The position numbers and the translations under genes are program-made. From Halocatena marina (lineage in GTDB: Archaea > Halobacteriota > Halobacteria > Halobacteriales > Haloarculaceae), in NCBI RefSeq assembly GCF_023276375.1, contig NZ_JALLPK010000001.1, forward strand, positions 2,108,001 to 2,172,000: a stretch of DNA of 64,000 bases. Reading direction: 5' to 3'. Position 1 is the first letter of the stretch. Every line of letters starts with the position of its first letter. Shown in pieces: positions 1 through 8,675 of this stretch. The notes beneath the pieces were generated by a model. The model had not been told where the DNA came from, ran no database searches, and saw only the letters and a program-made list of their open reading frames with translations.

Positions 1-81
1 GCCAACGTAGACGGCTACTCACTGGCAACGACTGAACTCGAACTGGATAAAATGCTCGAAAAACTCAGAAGCATATCATGA
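1..81 (+). CDS. C-terminal end of a gene cut by the window edge
   Basis: An open frame runs from the first base to a TGA at 79-81 and encodes the last 26 residues of a protein ending in LEKLRSIS. The tail is rich in Leu, Glu and Lys, as in a terminal amphipathic helix. Too little is present to name a family. The next gene lies about 155 bases downstream on the same strand behind its own TATA-like sequence, so the two are probably separate transcripts. Confidence 0.5.
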   Translation, partial: ANVDGYSLATTELELDKMLEKLRSIS

Positions 82-237
82 AATAGAAAAAATAAAACAA
101 GGCAGACAATATGCTGTAGCTTTGGATATTTACGGTGATAACAGATGAAGTGCAGTCGGATCGGATACGAACTCTCTCATCCATAGACAGAACGATAACA
201 GGTAGGATTTAACATCTCGTGTGGTTTTACCCATATC

Positions 238-978
238 ATGAATCCTATCGATGAGGTACACATCGCGCCGTTGGGATACGAGTACGATCGTATTCTCGGG
301 CCAGCGCGGCGGTACGATATCGACATCATCTATCTCCTCGAACACGACGAATCGTCCGAGACGAAGCCAGACTACCACGAAAAACTAAAAGGCGTACTCG
401 CGGATGAAGGGATCGAGGTTCGTTCTCGAACAGTCAATCTACTCGACATCTACGACGTACTGGGGATCGTCACGACGGTTGTCTCAGAGCACAGCGATGA
501 CATCGTTCGCGTGAACGTCGCCAGTGGATCAAAGCTTTCGGCGGTCGGCGCAACCATCGCCTGTATGGCAACTGATGCGACCGCGTATTATGTTCATCCG
601 GAAGGATACGCCCACGCAGATCGGAATGAGCGCCAAAGCTACGGTTACGTAGACGATGAAGTGCTCCCGTCCTATCCCATCGAATCACCAACTGCCGATC
701 AGGTCGCAGCGATGGACTTCCTTGACTCCTCAACAACTGACATCTATACTCCAAAGAAAAAAGATATTATTGAGTACGCTGAAAACGAAGAGCTCTCGTT
801 TATTTCGGATAATCAACCAGCAAACGACAAAGCGAAATTCGCGCTACTCAACGCGAATATCATCGACCCACTCGAAGAAAACGGGTATGTTGAAGTACAA
901 AAAGTCGGTCGACAGAAACAGGTCACGCTCACACCAACCGGGCAAAATGCACTGCGTGCGTTCCGGCACAAACTATAA
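238..978 (+). CDS. CARF-like/winged-helix regulator (DUF6293, HFX_2341 type)
   Basis: This 246-residue protein fits the haloarchaeal HFX_2341/DUF6293 family. The N-terminal half (about 1-150) has the alternating strand-helix pattern of a Rossmann-like ligand sensor related to CARF domains, including a VNVASGSKLSAVGA segment near 97-110. The C-terminal part (about 180-246) reads as a winged helix ending in LTPTGQNALRAF. In this family the sensor is thought to control DNA binding, but the ligand is not established. A TTTAAC box at 208-213 lies about 28 bases before the ATG, so the mRNA is probably leaderless. No CRISPR genes are nearby, so a link to CRISPR is not supported here. Confidence 0.8.
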   Translation: MNPIDEVHIAPLGYEYDRILGPARRYDIDIIYLLEHDESSETKPDYHEKLKGVLADEGIEVRSRTVNLLDIYDVLGIVTTVVSEHSDDIVRVNVASGSKLSAVGATIACMATDATAYYVHPEGYAHADRNERQSYGYVDDEVLPSYPIESPTADQVAAMDFLDSSTTDIYTPKKKDIIEYAENEELSFISDNQPANDKAKFALLNANIIDPLEENGYVEVQKVGRQKQVTLTPTGQNALRAFRHKL

Positions 979-1929
979 TCTTACTTTAATTGATAAAATG
1001 ACATCATTTATCCATAGACCACCATCTATCTGGTGAAATTGGGCAGTTTGGACAAACGGTCAATTATTGTATATTTTCTCTTCCGACCGCATTGAGCGCG
1101 ACGGCACAACGTGTTCGTCGGTGATTGAGTTGGTCCGACCCCCAGAGAGCGTGAACGATATCGGAGAGACGAGCTGTCTCTACTTCATCTGAGTGAATTA
1201 TCCCAGAGACAACCGAGTACCAATCAGTTGTTTCTGAGTAACAGACCCAAACCACACGATTTCCGAGCTACTTCCATCCGTTATAGTAGCTCCGATAGTA
1301 TCTATTGTGTCCATACTATGAAAGATATCGATATAAAGCGTATAAAATTAGGTAGTGTGATAAAGTTGAATGTATAATCACGCATCTATTCAGTTGATGA
1401 TGTCACAGTTGGTCATTGAATCGACAGGGACAGCAAACACCCCTCCGACACTGTCCGTCGATTCGTGGTCTACCGATTACCCGTGCGATTGGATCGATAC
1501 TGGTCCCCGCATCTCCGCTTCGGCCCTCCATTCACATCGGCCATCGATCCCTCGTGGGGCTTGGTTGGCGGCATCATCGTGGCCCGTCGTTCACTGAAGA
1601 ACAGACTCTCCGTCAGCGAGACGATTGGCCGAGAGGAACGGTCAATAGAACATATGCGTGTGAGCATACACGACTCGTGACCGGACAAGAGGCCGTCTTG
1701 GGACACTCATGGAAAATCGTGCGTGCGCCGCTCAGGAACGTATGAGTGCAAAGACGGTGAATCCGGAATCGGATCCCGGCAAGCAATTGAGGATCCCGCG
1801 AGTTGTCGTCTCGGACGTGACTCGGTGCGTTCTATCCTAACTGTTTGAGATTCGTTCGATACGCATGCTATCGCACATCGAAATTCGTCTCCTCAGCACA
1901 ATGACGAACAGGTGTCACGTACAGCTCGT
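979..1929. other. Intergenic stretch with possible gene remnants
   Basis: About 950 bases without a gene I can name. Several short frames show haloarchaeal-like codon use: a 63-codon frame on the minus strand (1064-1255) and overlapping plus-strand frames between 1370 and 1745. None has a recognisable motif, and they overlap one another in different frames. This is the pattern expected of a decayed gene. No hairpin or promoter stands out. Confidence 0.4.
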
Positions 1930-2598
1930 CTAAATATGTGCTACATCGAGAACGATCACCGAGAGATACAACTGTCCGATGCCAGCGAGGATCATAAGCA
2001 CTGTTGCAATTGTCTGAAGGTGTTCGGTATAGCGACTGTAGTGCCACGCATCGTTGCCCACGGCGGCAAGCAGTGTCACTCCAACGAGCGGAAGCGATAC
2101 AGCAAGCGCGTATCCACCGAAAATGAGTCCAGCCTGCACGGGTGGAAACGTTAGCGCTTGTGTGAGGACACCAAGAAGGATTGGTACGACACATCCGGCC
2201 GCAGCAGCAGCGTACCCCGCTCCGAACAGCCCGAACCCGACCACAGATCCAGAGCGTTCGGGAAGCGGGATCCGAAGATCAGGGGTACGATCCATAAGCA
2301 TCAAAACACCGAATACGACAAGCGCAGCGCCAACAAGCGGCTCGAACAGCGGCAAGCGTTCGAGCACTGCTCGTCCTAGCGCAAATCCGACACTACCGAC
2401 AACAACGAGAGTAACAAGGGCGCTCCCAGCAGCGAACAACGCAGGCAAGACGACGCCGGTTGACCGATCAGTATCGGTGTGGCTGAGAAAATACCCGACA
2501 TATCCCGGCAGGAGAGGAAACGCACATGGAGCGAAGAACGTCGCAACACCGCCACTCACCGCGAATATGAACGCGCCAAAGAAGGTCACCGAACTCAT
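1930..2598 (-). CDS. CcdA-like thiol-disulfide membrane transporter
   Basis: A 222-residue polytopic membrane protein with about six hydrophobic segments. The two conserved membrane cysteines of the CcdA/DsbD family are present: one in FAPCAFPLLPGY (Cys25) and one in AAAGCVVPILLGV (Cys136). These proteins pass reducing equivalents across the membrane to extracytoplasmic thioredoxin-like partners. It lies last in a three-gene minus-strand operon, 9 bases after the TlpA-like gene, which is the likely acceptor. The context suggests assembly of copper or heme centres of the respiratory chain. Length matches short CcdA proteins, and the ATG start leaves the first membrane helix intact. Confidence 0.88.
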   Translation of the reverse strand: MSSVTFFGAFIFAVSGGVATFFAPCAFPLLPGYVGYFLSHTDTDRSTGVVLPALFAAGSALVTLVVVGSVGFALGRAVLERLPLFEPLVGAALVVFGVLMLMDRTPDLRIPLPERSGSVVGFGLFGAGYAAAAAGCVVPILLGVLTQALTFPPVQAGLIFGGYALAVSLPLVGVTLLAAVGNDAWHYSRYTEHLQTIATVLMILAGIGQLYLSVIVLDVAHI

Positions 2599-2607
2599 GT
2601 TACGACG

Positions 2608-3132
2608 CTATGTTTCATTCAGGGCCGCCTCAATTTCGGCTCGGATTGTGTCGCTCCTCGCAACGCCTCTATGTCGCCACGTAATCGTTCCATCTGCGTC
2701 AGCAACGGCGATGTAGGGGAGCCCACCAGCTCCGAGCATCGCCATCAGCTCACTCTCGGGATCTAACCCAAGCGTCCAGTGACCATCGTTCTGGTGCCAC
2801 CACATGCGGATGTCCGCACGGGACAGTGTTCCGCCGATCCGTTCGTTTGTCACAGAGATGAATGCGAGGTCATCACCATACGCGTCGTGGAGAGATGCGA
2901 GTCCGCCCATCTGTGCTTTACACGGAGAACACCACGTCGCAAACAGATCAATCACCGTCACGGTGTTTTCAATGGGAACGCTGATTGTTCCCCGATCCGA
3001 TCCGTGGGCATTCATCGTCTCGATTTGCACTGGCAACGCAGTGCCTGCAGGAAGCTCCTGTGCTGCAACCCACGCGCTGCCACCGGTGAGCGACACACCA
3101 GCGATACCGGCTAACAGCTGTCGGCGGTTCAT
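2608..3132 (-). CDS. TlpA-like exported thiol-disulfide oxidoreductase
   Basis: A 174-residue thioredoxin-fold protein with an N-terminal signal (MNRRQLLAGIAGVS then hydrophobic residues) that has an Arg pair as in Tat substrates. The redox motif WCSPC (Cys68, Cys71) sits after a beta strand, as in TlpA/ResA proteins, and the fold's conserved cis-Pro is in GGLPYIAV. It probably acts outside the membrane as a reductant. The start overlaps the end of the SCO gene by 4 bases and ccdA follows after 9 bases, so the three are translationally coupled. The supply of electrons by CcdA is inferred from this order. Confidence 0.87.
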   Translation of the reverse strand: MNRRQLLAGIAGVSLTGGSAWVAAQELPAGTALPVQIETMNAHGSDRGTISVPIENTVTVIDLFATWCSPCKAQMGGLASLHDAYGDDLAFISVTNERIGGTLSRADIRMWWHQNDGHWTLGLDPESELMAMLGAGGLPYIAVADADGTITWRHRGVARSDTIRAEIEAALNET

Positions 3133-3791
3133 CGGAGTTTGGCCAAATCGTCGATAATCGTCTCTTGGTCCGGTGATTTTGTCTTGTAGGCTCGCTCGAC
3201 ATACCCATCAGCGTTAACGAGGAGCGTCAACGGTGTGTGCGTGAACATGTATCCTGACTGCTTTTTTGTGGGAGTTTTCTCGAACATAACGCCGAACTCC
3301 TTTTGGATAATCTGCGTTGCACTCTGCTCCGAGTCGGGTCGTAAGAAGTACCAGTTGCCCGCACCGTCGGCTATGTTCATCTCTTCTGCGTAGGCTTGCA
3401 ACCGTTGGGCGTGATCGCGGGCCGGATCGAACGTAATCGGAAGAAACGTTACCTGATTCGCGTAGCCATTGTTCATCGCGTCTGTCTGAACATTTCTGAG
3501 TGCCGAAATGAGTACCGGACAGATGGTCATGCAGTGGCTGAAAAAGAACGTGATGACAGTCGGTGTATCGACAGTACGTAGAGACACTGATCGAGAATCG
3601 ACCGGAGCCGGAATCGTGACGTCTGGGACGCGTTCACCCCACGCCTGATACGGCACATCGGAGCTGTCGAACTGGCGGTCTGGTTCACCGAGCGTGACGT
3701 TTGGATTTGGGTCGGCAAGACCGAGGCATCCACCAAGTGTTCCAACAGTCCCGATGGTGGCGAGCGATCCGAGAAATATCCGCCTCTTCAT
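3129..3791 (-). CDS. SCO1/SenC family copper-binding lipoprotein
   Basis: A 220-residue SCO family protein. The copper ligands are visible: the CxxxCP motif CMTICP (Cys87, Cys91) and the distal His in FTHTPLTLLV (His185). The N-terminus has two Arg, a hydrophobic stretch and the lipobox LGGC (Cys22), so the mature protein should be a lipid-anchored extracytoplasmic protein. Family members deliver copper to the CuA site of cytochrome oxidase. It is the first gene of an operon with TlpA-like and CcdA-like proteins. The divergent neighbour starts 157 bases away. Confidence 0.9.
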   Translation of the reverse strand: MKRRIFLGSLATIGTVGTLGGCLGLADPNPNVTLGEPDRQFDSSDVPYQAWGERVPDVTIPAPVDSRSVSLRTVDTPTVITFFFSHCMTICPVLISALRNVQTDAMNNGYANQVTFLPITFDPARDHAQRLQAYAEEMNIADGAGNWYFLRPDSEQSATQIIQKEFGVMFEKTPTKKQSGYMFTHTPLTLLVNADGYVERAYKTKSPDQETIIDDLAKLR

Positions 3792-3948
3792 ACATCACTG
3801 CAACAGTCACAAGAATAAGGGCTATTTGGTTCAATTCACGAATCACTGCGGTATTGCTTTCAACAGTTCGATTATTCGGCATCTCCGTTTCGATGATCGT
3901 GCCAGAACGATTAGGTCCAAACCACGAAATCATCAGATTGTGTCAGAA

Positions 3949-4428
3949 ATGCCAAACGGAGCAACTCGACGAGACGTTCTCAAGACAGGCCTCGGTGCAG
4001 CGATGGGAACCATTGCACTCCCGTTGATCAGCCGTCGGGCGGCCGCACATTTCCCCGACGAACTCATGATCGACATCAAACCAGGCTGTGGCCGAAATCC
4101 AATCAATCCGAAGAGTCGGGGGGTCATCCCCGTGACGGTTGCTCGAACCGAATTCGAAAAAGACGGATCACGCGTCGTGTTCGACCCAGCAGAGCGAGCC
4201 GTCCGCTATCGGTTCGGCGCACCCGATGTCGTCGAACAGGGCGGTGGCGCGCGTCCAGTGCACGGCGGACACATCGTCGACGGCGACGATCACGAGATCC
4301 TTGTTCTTCACTTCCCGACACAGGATGCGGGTTTTGACGGTGATGAATCACTCGGGAAACTCCTCTGGGAACGCGACGAGAACGGAGAGCACGGCTACGC
4401 TGGTACAGACCACGTGATAGTTAGATAA
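3949..4428 (+). CDS. Tat-exported single-domain protein (IKPG...NPxSxGVIPV type)
   Basis: A 159-residue protein. Residues 1-33 form a twin-arginine signal (RRDVLKTG, a hydrophobic core, then an Ala-rich end). The rest is one copy of a domain common in secreted bacterial and archaeal proteins, with the hallmarks IDIKPGCGRNPINPKSRGVI near the start and HGGHIVDGDDHEILVLHFPT further on. In larger proteins this domain is an accessory module of unknown function; here it stands alone. I chose the ATG at 3949 because it gives a complete Tat signal; the frame is open further upstream. It is divergent from the SCO operon. Confidence 0.75.
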   Translation: MPNGATRRDVLKTGLGAAMGTIALPLISRRAAAHFPDELMIDIKPGCGRNPINPKSRGVIPVTVARTEFEKDGSRVVFDPAERAVRYRFGAPDVVEQGGGARPVHGGHIVDGDDHEILVLHFPTQDAGFDGDESLGKLLWERDENGEHGYAGTDHVIVR

Positions 4429-4544
4429 GGTTTCATAGCCGCTCGATTACGATGTGACGTATTCTCCACTATTCACTGATGAAATAAATGAGCACGAATA
4501 ACACAGCATAGCGGAGAAGCCGATTAGTTTGAGCGCAACTGCAG

Positions 4545-4892
4545 TTACTGATACGCCAGGGTCATGATCCACTGAGAGAATGCGTCACTGTTTGCTTCTA
4601 CCTCCTCGTCAGCAACGAACGGGGAGAGCAGATCACCGGCCATGAGCAACGAGAAATCAAGGTCGCGCGTTGCGGGTGTGAGATGATACGTATTGTGTCC
4701 GTTGTAGATCGCTTCCTCACGCTGGATAAATCCCTGCTCGGCCAGTGATTCGACGATACGACTACCTTTGCGAGAGGAGACATCGAGCTCTTTCCAGAAG
4801 TCACTCTGATGAATACCACCCGTCTCGCGGATGAGCGCGAGGCCCGCGCGCTCGTCCTCCGAAAGATCGCTCTCGTCAGCTACGACGCTCAT
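4545..4892 (-). CDS. Small winged-helix transcriptional regulator
   Basis: A 115-residue protein of the common haloarchaeal winged-helix type. After an acidic N-terminus, residues 14-70 read as helix-turn-helix plus wing (GIHQSDFWKELDVSSRKGSR, then LAEQGFIQREEAIYNG), followed by THYHLTPA-like wing residues and a short C-terminal helix pair. It would bind DNA as a dimer. The target is unknown. The gene lies 24 bases downstream of the NRDE gene on the same strand and may be transcribed with it. Confidence 0.72.
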   Translation of the reverse strand: MSVVADESDLSEDERAGLALIRETGGIHQSDFWKELDVSSRKGSRIVESLAEQGFIQREEAIYNGHNTYHLTPATRDLDFSLLMAGDLLSPFVADEEVEANSDAFSQWIMTLAYQ

Positions 4893-4916
4893 AGTTGGTA
4901 TGAGTTGGTGAACGGT

Positions 4917-5660
4917 TTAAAGTTGCTTGTCCACTGTTTCATAACGATTCTTACATGGAGGACCATCGGCGAACTCGTACTGACCGCGTCCGCTACTATC
5001 GACGCGGATGAGCGACGACGAGCGGGTACCGTACCCGTCGCCGTGGATACAGACGCCGAATTCGTGGTTCCCGAGTGCGCCGCTGGCACGTTTGTGCCAC
5101 GCGAGAGCAGTTTCCGACGATTGGGGCTGAAGGTGCTCAAAGAGTCTGCGCCCATTTTCGGCTTGCTGCTCGCTCACTTCAGGACGGAGCGATGGAATGG
5201 TGTACGTCGTGTCGTAGCCGACGTTCATAATCACATGAATACCAGGAGACAGCGTGCGAATAGTCGGACCACCGTCATATTCGATGAGGATAGCACTGTT
5301 CTCATCAGCGACGAGAAGGTTGAATCCCTCGTACTCATTCACATCGAGTGCCCGTTCAACGGTCCGGCAGGCATCAGTTGCAGTTTGTTGATCGAGTGCG
5401 TCACGGACAAGCAGACCTCTTGAACGCTCGCCAGCGAGATCGGCATCGACCCAGCGATTAGTGATTGCAGCAACAAGACCGTCCTCGTTGTAGCCGATCC
5501 ACGTTCCACCGGCCTCCTCGTCGGTCGGTGCGACGATTCGGCGCTCGCTCTCGATGACCTGTGGTGGTCGAGTGGGTCGGTCAAACCGCTCGTCCCGATT
5601 CGCTGCAATGAGAACCGGATAATTTTCAAAAACCTGCCATGAAATGGTAAGAGTACACAC
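4917..5660 (-). CDS. NRDE family (TANGO2-like) protein
   Basis: A 247-residue protein of the NRDE/TANGO2 family. The signature is the initiator followed directly by Cys (reading [M]CTLTIS) and the NRDERFDRP motif near residue 23. Cys2 in this family resembles an N-terminal nucleophile. TANGO2 relatives have been linked to heme or lipid handling, but no activity is settled. I place the start at a GTG (5658-5660), which gives Cys at position 2 as in the family; the frame is open much further upstream but only as antisense to menE. It follows menE by 25 bases and may be its co-transcribed tail gene. Confidence 0.82.
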   Translation of the reverse strand: MCTLTISWQVFENYPVLIAANRDERFDRPTRPPQVIESERRIVAPTDEEAGGTWIGYNEDGLVAAITNRWVDADLAGERSRGLLVRDALDQQTATDACRTVERALDVNEYEGFNLLVADENSAILIEYDGGPTIRTLSPGIHVIMNVGYDTTYTIPSLRPEVSEQQAENGRRLFEHLQPQSSETALAWHKRASGALGNHEFGVCIHGDGYGTRSSSLIRVDSSGRGQYEFADGPPCKNRYETVDKQL

Positions 5661-5685
5661 GGGAAAACAGATGATCTCTTCAGAG

Positions 5686-7203
5686 TTAAGTCCGCGCCAC
5701 GTCGAGGCGCGCACGGACCACCTCGCGGTCGATCGTGCCGGATTCTGTCCGCGGGATCGCCCCAAACGTGACGACTCGGGGTAGCTTATGCGACGCGAGA
5801 CGCGCGCGACAGTAGGATTCGATGGTGGCAGCATCGACAGAACTGTCTTGGTCCGTCTGTTCGAGGAGTGCACCAACGCACTCACCCCATTCTGCGTCTG
5901 GAAGTCCGACAACCGCCGCGTCGGCGATCTCCGGATGATCGCAAAGGACGTTTGCGACTTCACTCGGATCAACGGTCTTGCCCCCAGTAACGATGCGATC
6001 GCCCGCTCGTCCATCGACCCACAGCCGATCATCCTCATCGAGATAGCCGATATCTCCCGTCCGGAATCCGTGTGCACAGAACGCGTCTCCTGTTGCTTTG
6101 GAATCACGGTAGTACTGTTTCATAATCGTCGGGCCAGAAACGACGATCTCTCCTCGCTCGTTCGGTGGAAGCGGATACCCGTCGTCGTCGATGATAGTGA
6201 CGGTCGTCATGAAAAGCGGCCGTCCAACGGTTCCAGGGTTCGCAGTCGCCTCAGAAGGCCGAGCAGTAGCGATCTGGGAGGCCGCTTCTGTCATTCCGTA
6301 GGTTGGATGGAGGGGGACGCCGCGGTCGCCACAATGCTCAATGAGTTCATTCGATGCTGGTGCGCCGCCAAGGAGGACAACACGAAGTGAATCTGGGAGT
6401 GTGCCAACAGAAAGCAAGCGCTCGAGCAGGACAGGGACTATCGAAACACCGGTCGCCTCGTGCTGGGAAAGAGCATTGAGGAGTGGCTTCGGGTCAGTTG
6501 GCGCGAGAATGAGACCGGTTCCGTCGATGACCGCTCGATAGACGGGCGCGATCCCACCCATATGGTGTAATGCGAGCGGAGAACACCATCGATCGGTAGG
6601 GAGTACGCCGAGCCTGTCGGCCGACGCGACCGCACTGGTAAACACATTCCTAACAGTGAGGACAACGAGCTTTGGCTGGCCGGTCGTCCCCGACGTATAG
6701 AGCATCACGAGCGGATCGGTCGGCTTCCACTCGGGATCAGCAGCCGATTCGTCAGCTGTCGGTGAATCCATGAGTGAGACGTTACCGTCGTCGACAGAGG
6801 AGACAGGGACACTACAATCGACTGCAATCGGCTCTGTCTCGCGCTCACAGACGAGTAGATCGAGATCTGCGCGTTCGACCCGAGGCGCGAGCTCCGATAG
6901 CGTCTGTTCTGTCGAAAGTGGGACGACCACAGCCCCGAGGCGCATCGTCGCGTGGATGAGCCAGACGGCTTCCGGGCGGTTGCTCATGAGCAGTCCGACG
7001 TGGCTCCCGTGACCGACACCGAGCGTCGCCAATCGAGCAGCGACCTGATCGACGGTCTCATTGAGCGCCGAATACGTCACACTTGCGCGCGTGTTCGTAG
7101 TTTCCGTTTCTGCGCGCATGTCCGTGCTCGTGCTGGAGTCGGCTGTGATGAGTGCTGTCGCATCCGGCGAGACGACCGCTCGGTGGGATAGCCAATCACG
7201 CAT
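5686..7203 (-). CDS. menE: o-Succinylbenzoate-CoA ligase
   Basis: A 505-residue member of the ANL (acyl-CoA synthetase) superfamily. The P-loop signature LYTSGTTGQPK lies near residue 167, the YGMTEAASQ motif near 300, and the hinge/C-terminal motifs RTGDIGYLDEDDRLWVDGR and GGKTVDPSEV follow. It activates o-succinylbenzoate with ATP and CoA in menaquinone synthesis. The assignment to MenE rather than another ligase rests mainly on position: its start overlaps the end of menC by 8 bases, within a men cluster. Length is normal for the family. Confidence 0.9.
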   Translation of the reverse strand: MRDWLSHRAVVSPDATALITADSSTSTDMRAETETTNTRASVTYSALNETVDQVAARLATLGVGHGSHVGLLMSNRPEAVWLIHATMRLGAVVVPLSTEQTLSELAPRVERADLDLLVCERETEPIAVDCSVPVSSVDDGNVSLMDSPTADESAADPEWKPTDPLVMLYTSGTTGQPKLVVLTVRNVFTSAVASADRLGVLPTDRWCSPLALHHMGGIAPVYRAVIDGTGLILAPTDPKPLLNALSQHEATGVSIVPVLLERLLSVGTLPDSLRVVLLGGAPASNELIEHCGDRGVPLHPTYGMTEAASQIATARPSEATANPGTVGRPLFMTTVTIIDDDGYPLPPNERGEIVVSGPTIMKQYYRDSKATGDAFCAHGFRTGDIGYLDEDDRLWVDGRAGDRIVTGGKTVDPSEVANVLCDHPEIADAAVVGLPDAEWGECVGALLEQTDQDSSVDAATIESYCRARLASHKLPRVVTFGAIPRTESGTIDREVVRARLDVART

Positions 7204-8290
7204 CAGTTATACCTGAACGTCGAGAGATATTGCCGTTTCCTTGTGGAACGGCGATCCGTCCTCGCGTGGCTGGTAATCGGTGCGTGAGGAGATCCTCAGC
7301 CAGTCGGTCACCGGTTGCGAGCCCACAAGCAGAGATACCAGAGATGCTTGCAGCGACGTGAACAGCCCCCGAGCGCGCATACGCGCCGTCGATCGTCGTC
7401 GTCACGATGGGAATCACGTCCTCGGAGCTCGTGCTATCAGTTCCTTCGTGCGCCATTATGGCCGCATCACGCACACGATCGAGTCCTCCAAGCACCATTG
7501 GCTTCAAAATGAGGACATCTGCTGCGCCTGCCGAAAGTATCTCATCGACCGATATTTCAGCGAGCGTTTCGTCGAGCGCTACGCCCACATCACCTCCGCG
7601 TAGAGCGGTGTGTCCCTCAATATTGTCGGGAGAAAGGGGTTGTTCGATGTAGCTGATATTCACAGCGTCGAGCTCTTCGAACGCGCGATCGGCCTGCTCG
7701 CGGCTCCATGCGCCGTTGGCGTCTCCTCGTAGTTCAACGGCCGGCCCAACAGCATCGCGGACGGCACGCAGTCTCTCTACATCCGCTGTGACTGGTCGTG
7801 CTCCAACCTTGCACTTGAGACAGTCGTAGCCTCGGTCGACCGCGCGCGTGGCAGCTCGAACAGTCGCTTCGACCGAACCATCCCCGATCGTCGCGTTCAC
7901 TGGAACCGACGTGACTCGTTCTGTGCCACCGAGATACCGATAGAGGGGCTGTCTCGCTTGCCGTGCGCGCAGATCCGAGAATGCAAGCGCGAGTCCGTGC
8001 CGTGCGGCCGGACAGGAAGCAGGAACCTCAGCGAGAATCGTCTCACGGTCGGTCGTGGAACGAGCGAGCGGTTCACGTTCACTGACGGACACCGCCCGTT
8101 CGAGCGCAGTGCGACATTCATCAATCGATTCGGTCCAGCCGGGAAGTGGTGTCGCCTCCCCGATGCCCTCGACGCCATCACGTTCGATGCGGACGAGAAA
8201 TCCATCGCGGTGCGTGATCGTCCGATCCGCTGTGGAGAGCGGGCGGGCAAGATCGAGAGAAAACGGTTCAACTGTCAAAGTACGATCCAT
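7196..8290 (-). CDS. menC: o-Succinylbenzoate synthase
   Basis: A 364-residue enolase-superfamily enzyme that dehydrates SHCHC to o-succinylbenzoate. The catalytic pieces are in order: the KxK motif in YDCLKCKVG, the metal ligands in LRGDANGAW, YIEQPL and ALDETL, and the second lysine in LILKPMVLGG. I chose the ATG at 8288-8290, just before LTVEPFSLDLARPL; an in-frame ATG at 8314 is possible. Related L-Ala-D/L-Glu epimerases share this fold, but coupling to menE by an 8-base overlap favours MenC. Confidence 0.9.
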   Translation of the reverse strand: MDRTLTVEPFSLDLARPLSTADRTITHRDGFLVRIERDGVEGIGEATPLPGWTESIDECRTALERAVSVSEREPLARSTTDRETILAEVPASCPAARHGLALAFSDLRARQARQPLYRYLGGTERVTSVPVNATIGDGSVEATVRAATRAVDRGYDCLKCKVGARPVTADVERLRAVRDAVGPAVELRGDANGAWSREQADRAFEELDAVNISYIEQPLSPDNIEGHTALRGGDVGVALDETLAEISVDEILSAGAADVLILKPMVLGGLDRVRDAAIMAHEGTDSTSSEDVIPIVTTTIDGAYARSGAVHVAASISGISACGLATGDRLAEDLLTHRLPATRGRIAVPQGNGNISRRSGITDA

Positions 8291-8675
8291 CTTTCTTCGA
8301 GAAGAGACGTCCATCCACTGTGGAGGTGTGTCTGGAGGAGGGTGGGGAAAGAATGCGAGACATTGCTGTCTACCACTTGTTCGATGTACGGTGATTCTAC
8401 ACTGCATCTATTCATTCGTCTTCTGTGTCTCGGGTCTCGACAGCCAAATGTATTGTCGGAGACAGTCCCTTAAGCAAACCACGTCGGGCGCTACCAACAC
8501 GGTTGCTCCTACTAGGCAAAAGACAATTCGACGCGGCCGATAGCGGTTACGGTGCGGTTCACAGATCGAGGAATCTCTTCGTTGCGAGACAAAGGTGTTT
8601 GTGCGCATCGATCACGTCCGAACAGAGTCGAGACAGCCAGATCGTCACGATTCGGTTGTCTGCCAGCGCAAGCAG
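8291..8675. other. Intergenic region between the CAP gene and menC
   Basis: About 385 bases with no convincing gene. On the minus strand a CTTAAGGG-like box at 8465-8475 could be the TATA element for menC-menE, which would imply a leader of over 100 bases. The short frames present are out of phase with one another and have no motif. Confidence 0.35.

Noticed and set aside
238-978. Link of the CARF-like regulator to a CRISPR system
   Set aside because: No repeat-spacer array and no cas gene is visible in the window.
1370-1745. Overlapping plus-strand frames of 71-109 codons and a minus-strand frame of 78 codons
   Set aside because: They occupy the same bases in different frames, and none has a recognisable domain, promoter or signal. 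Treated as probable decay or chance.
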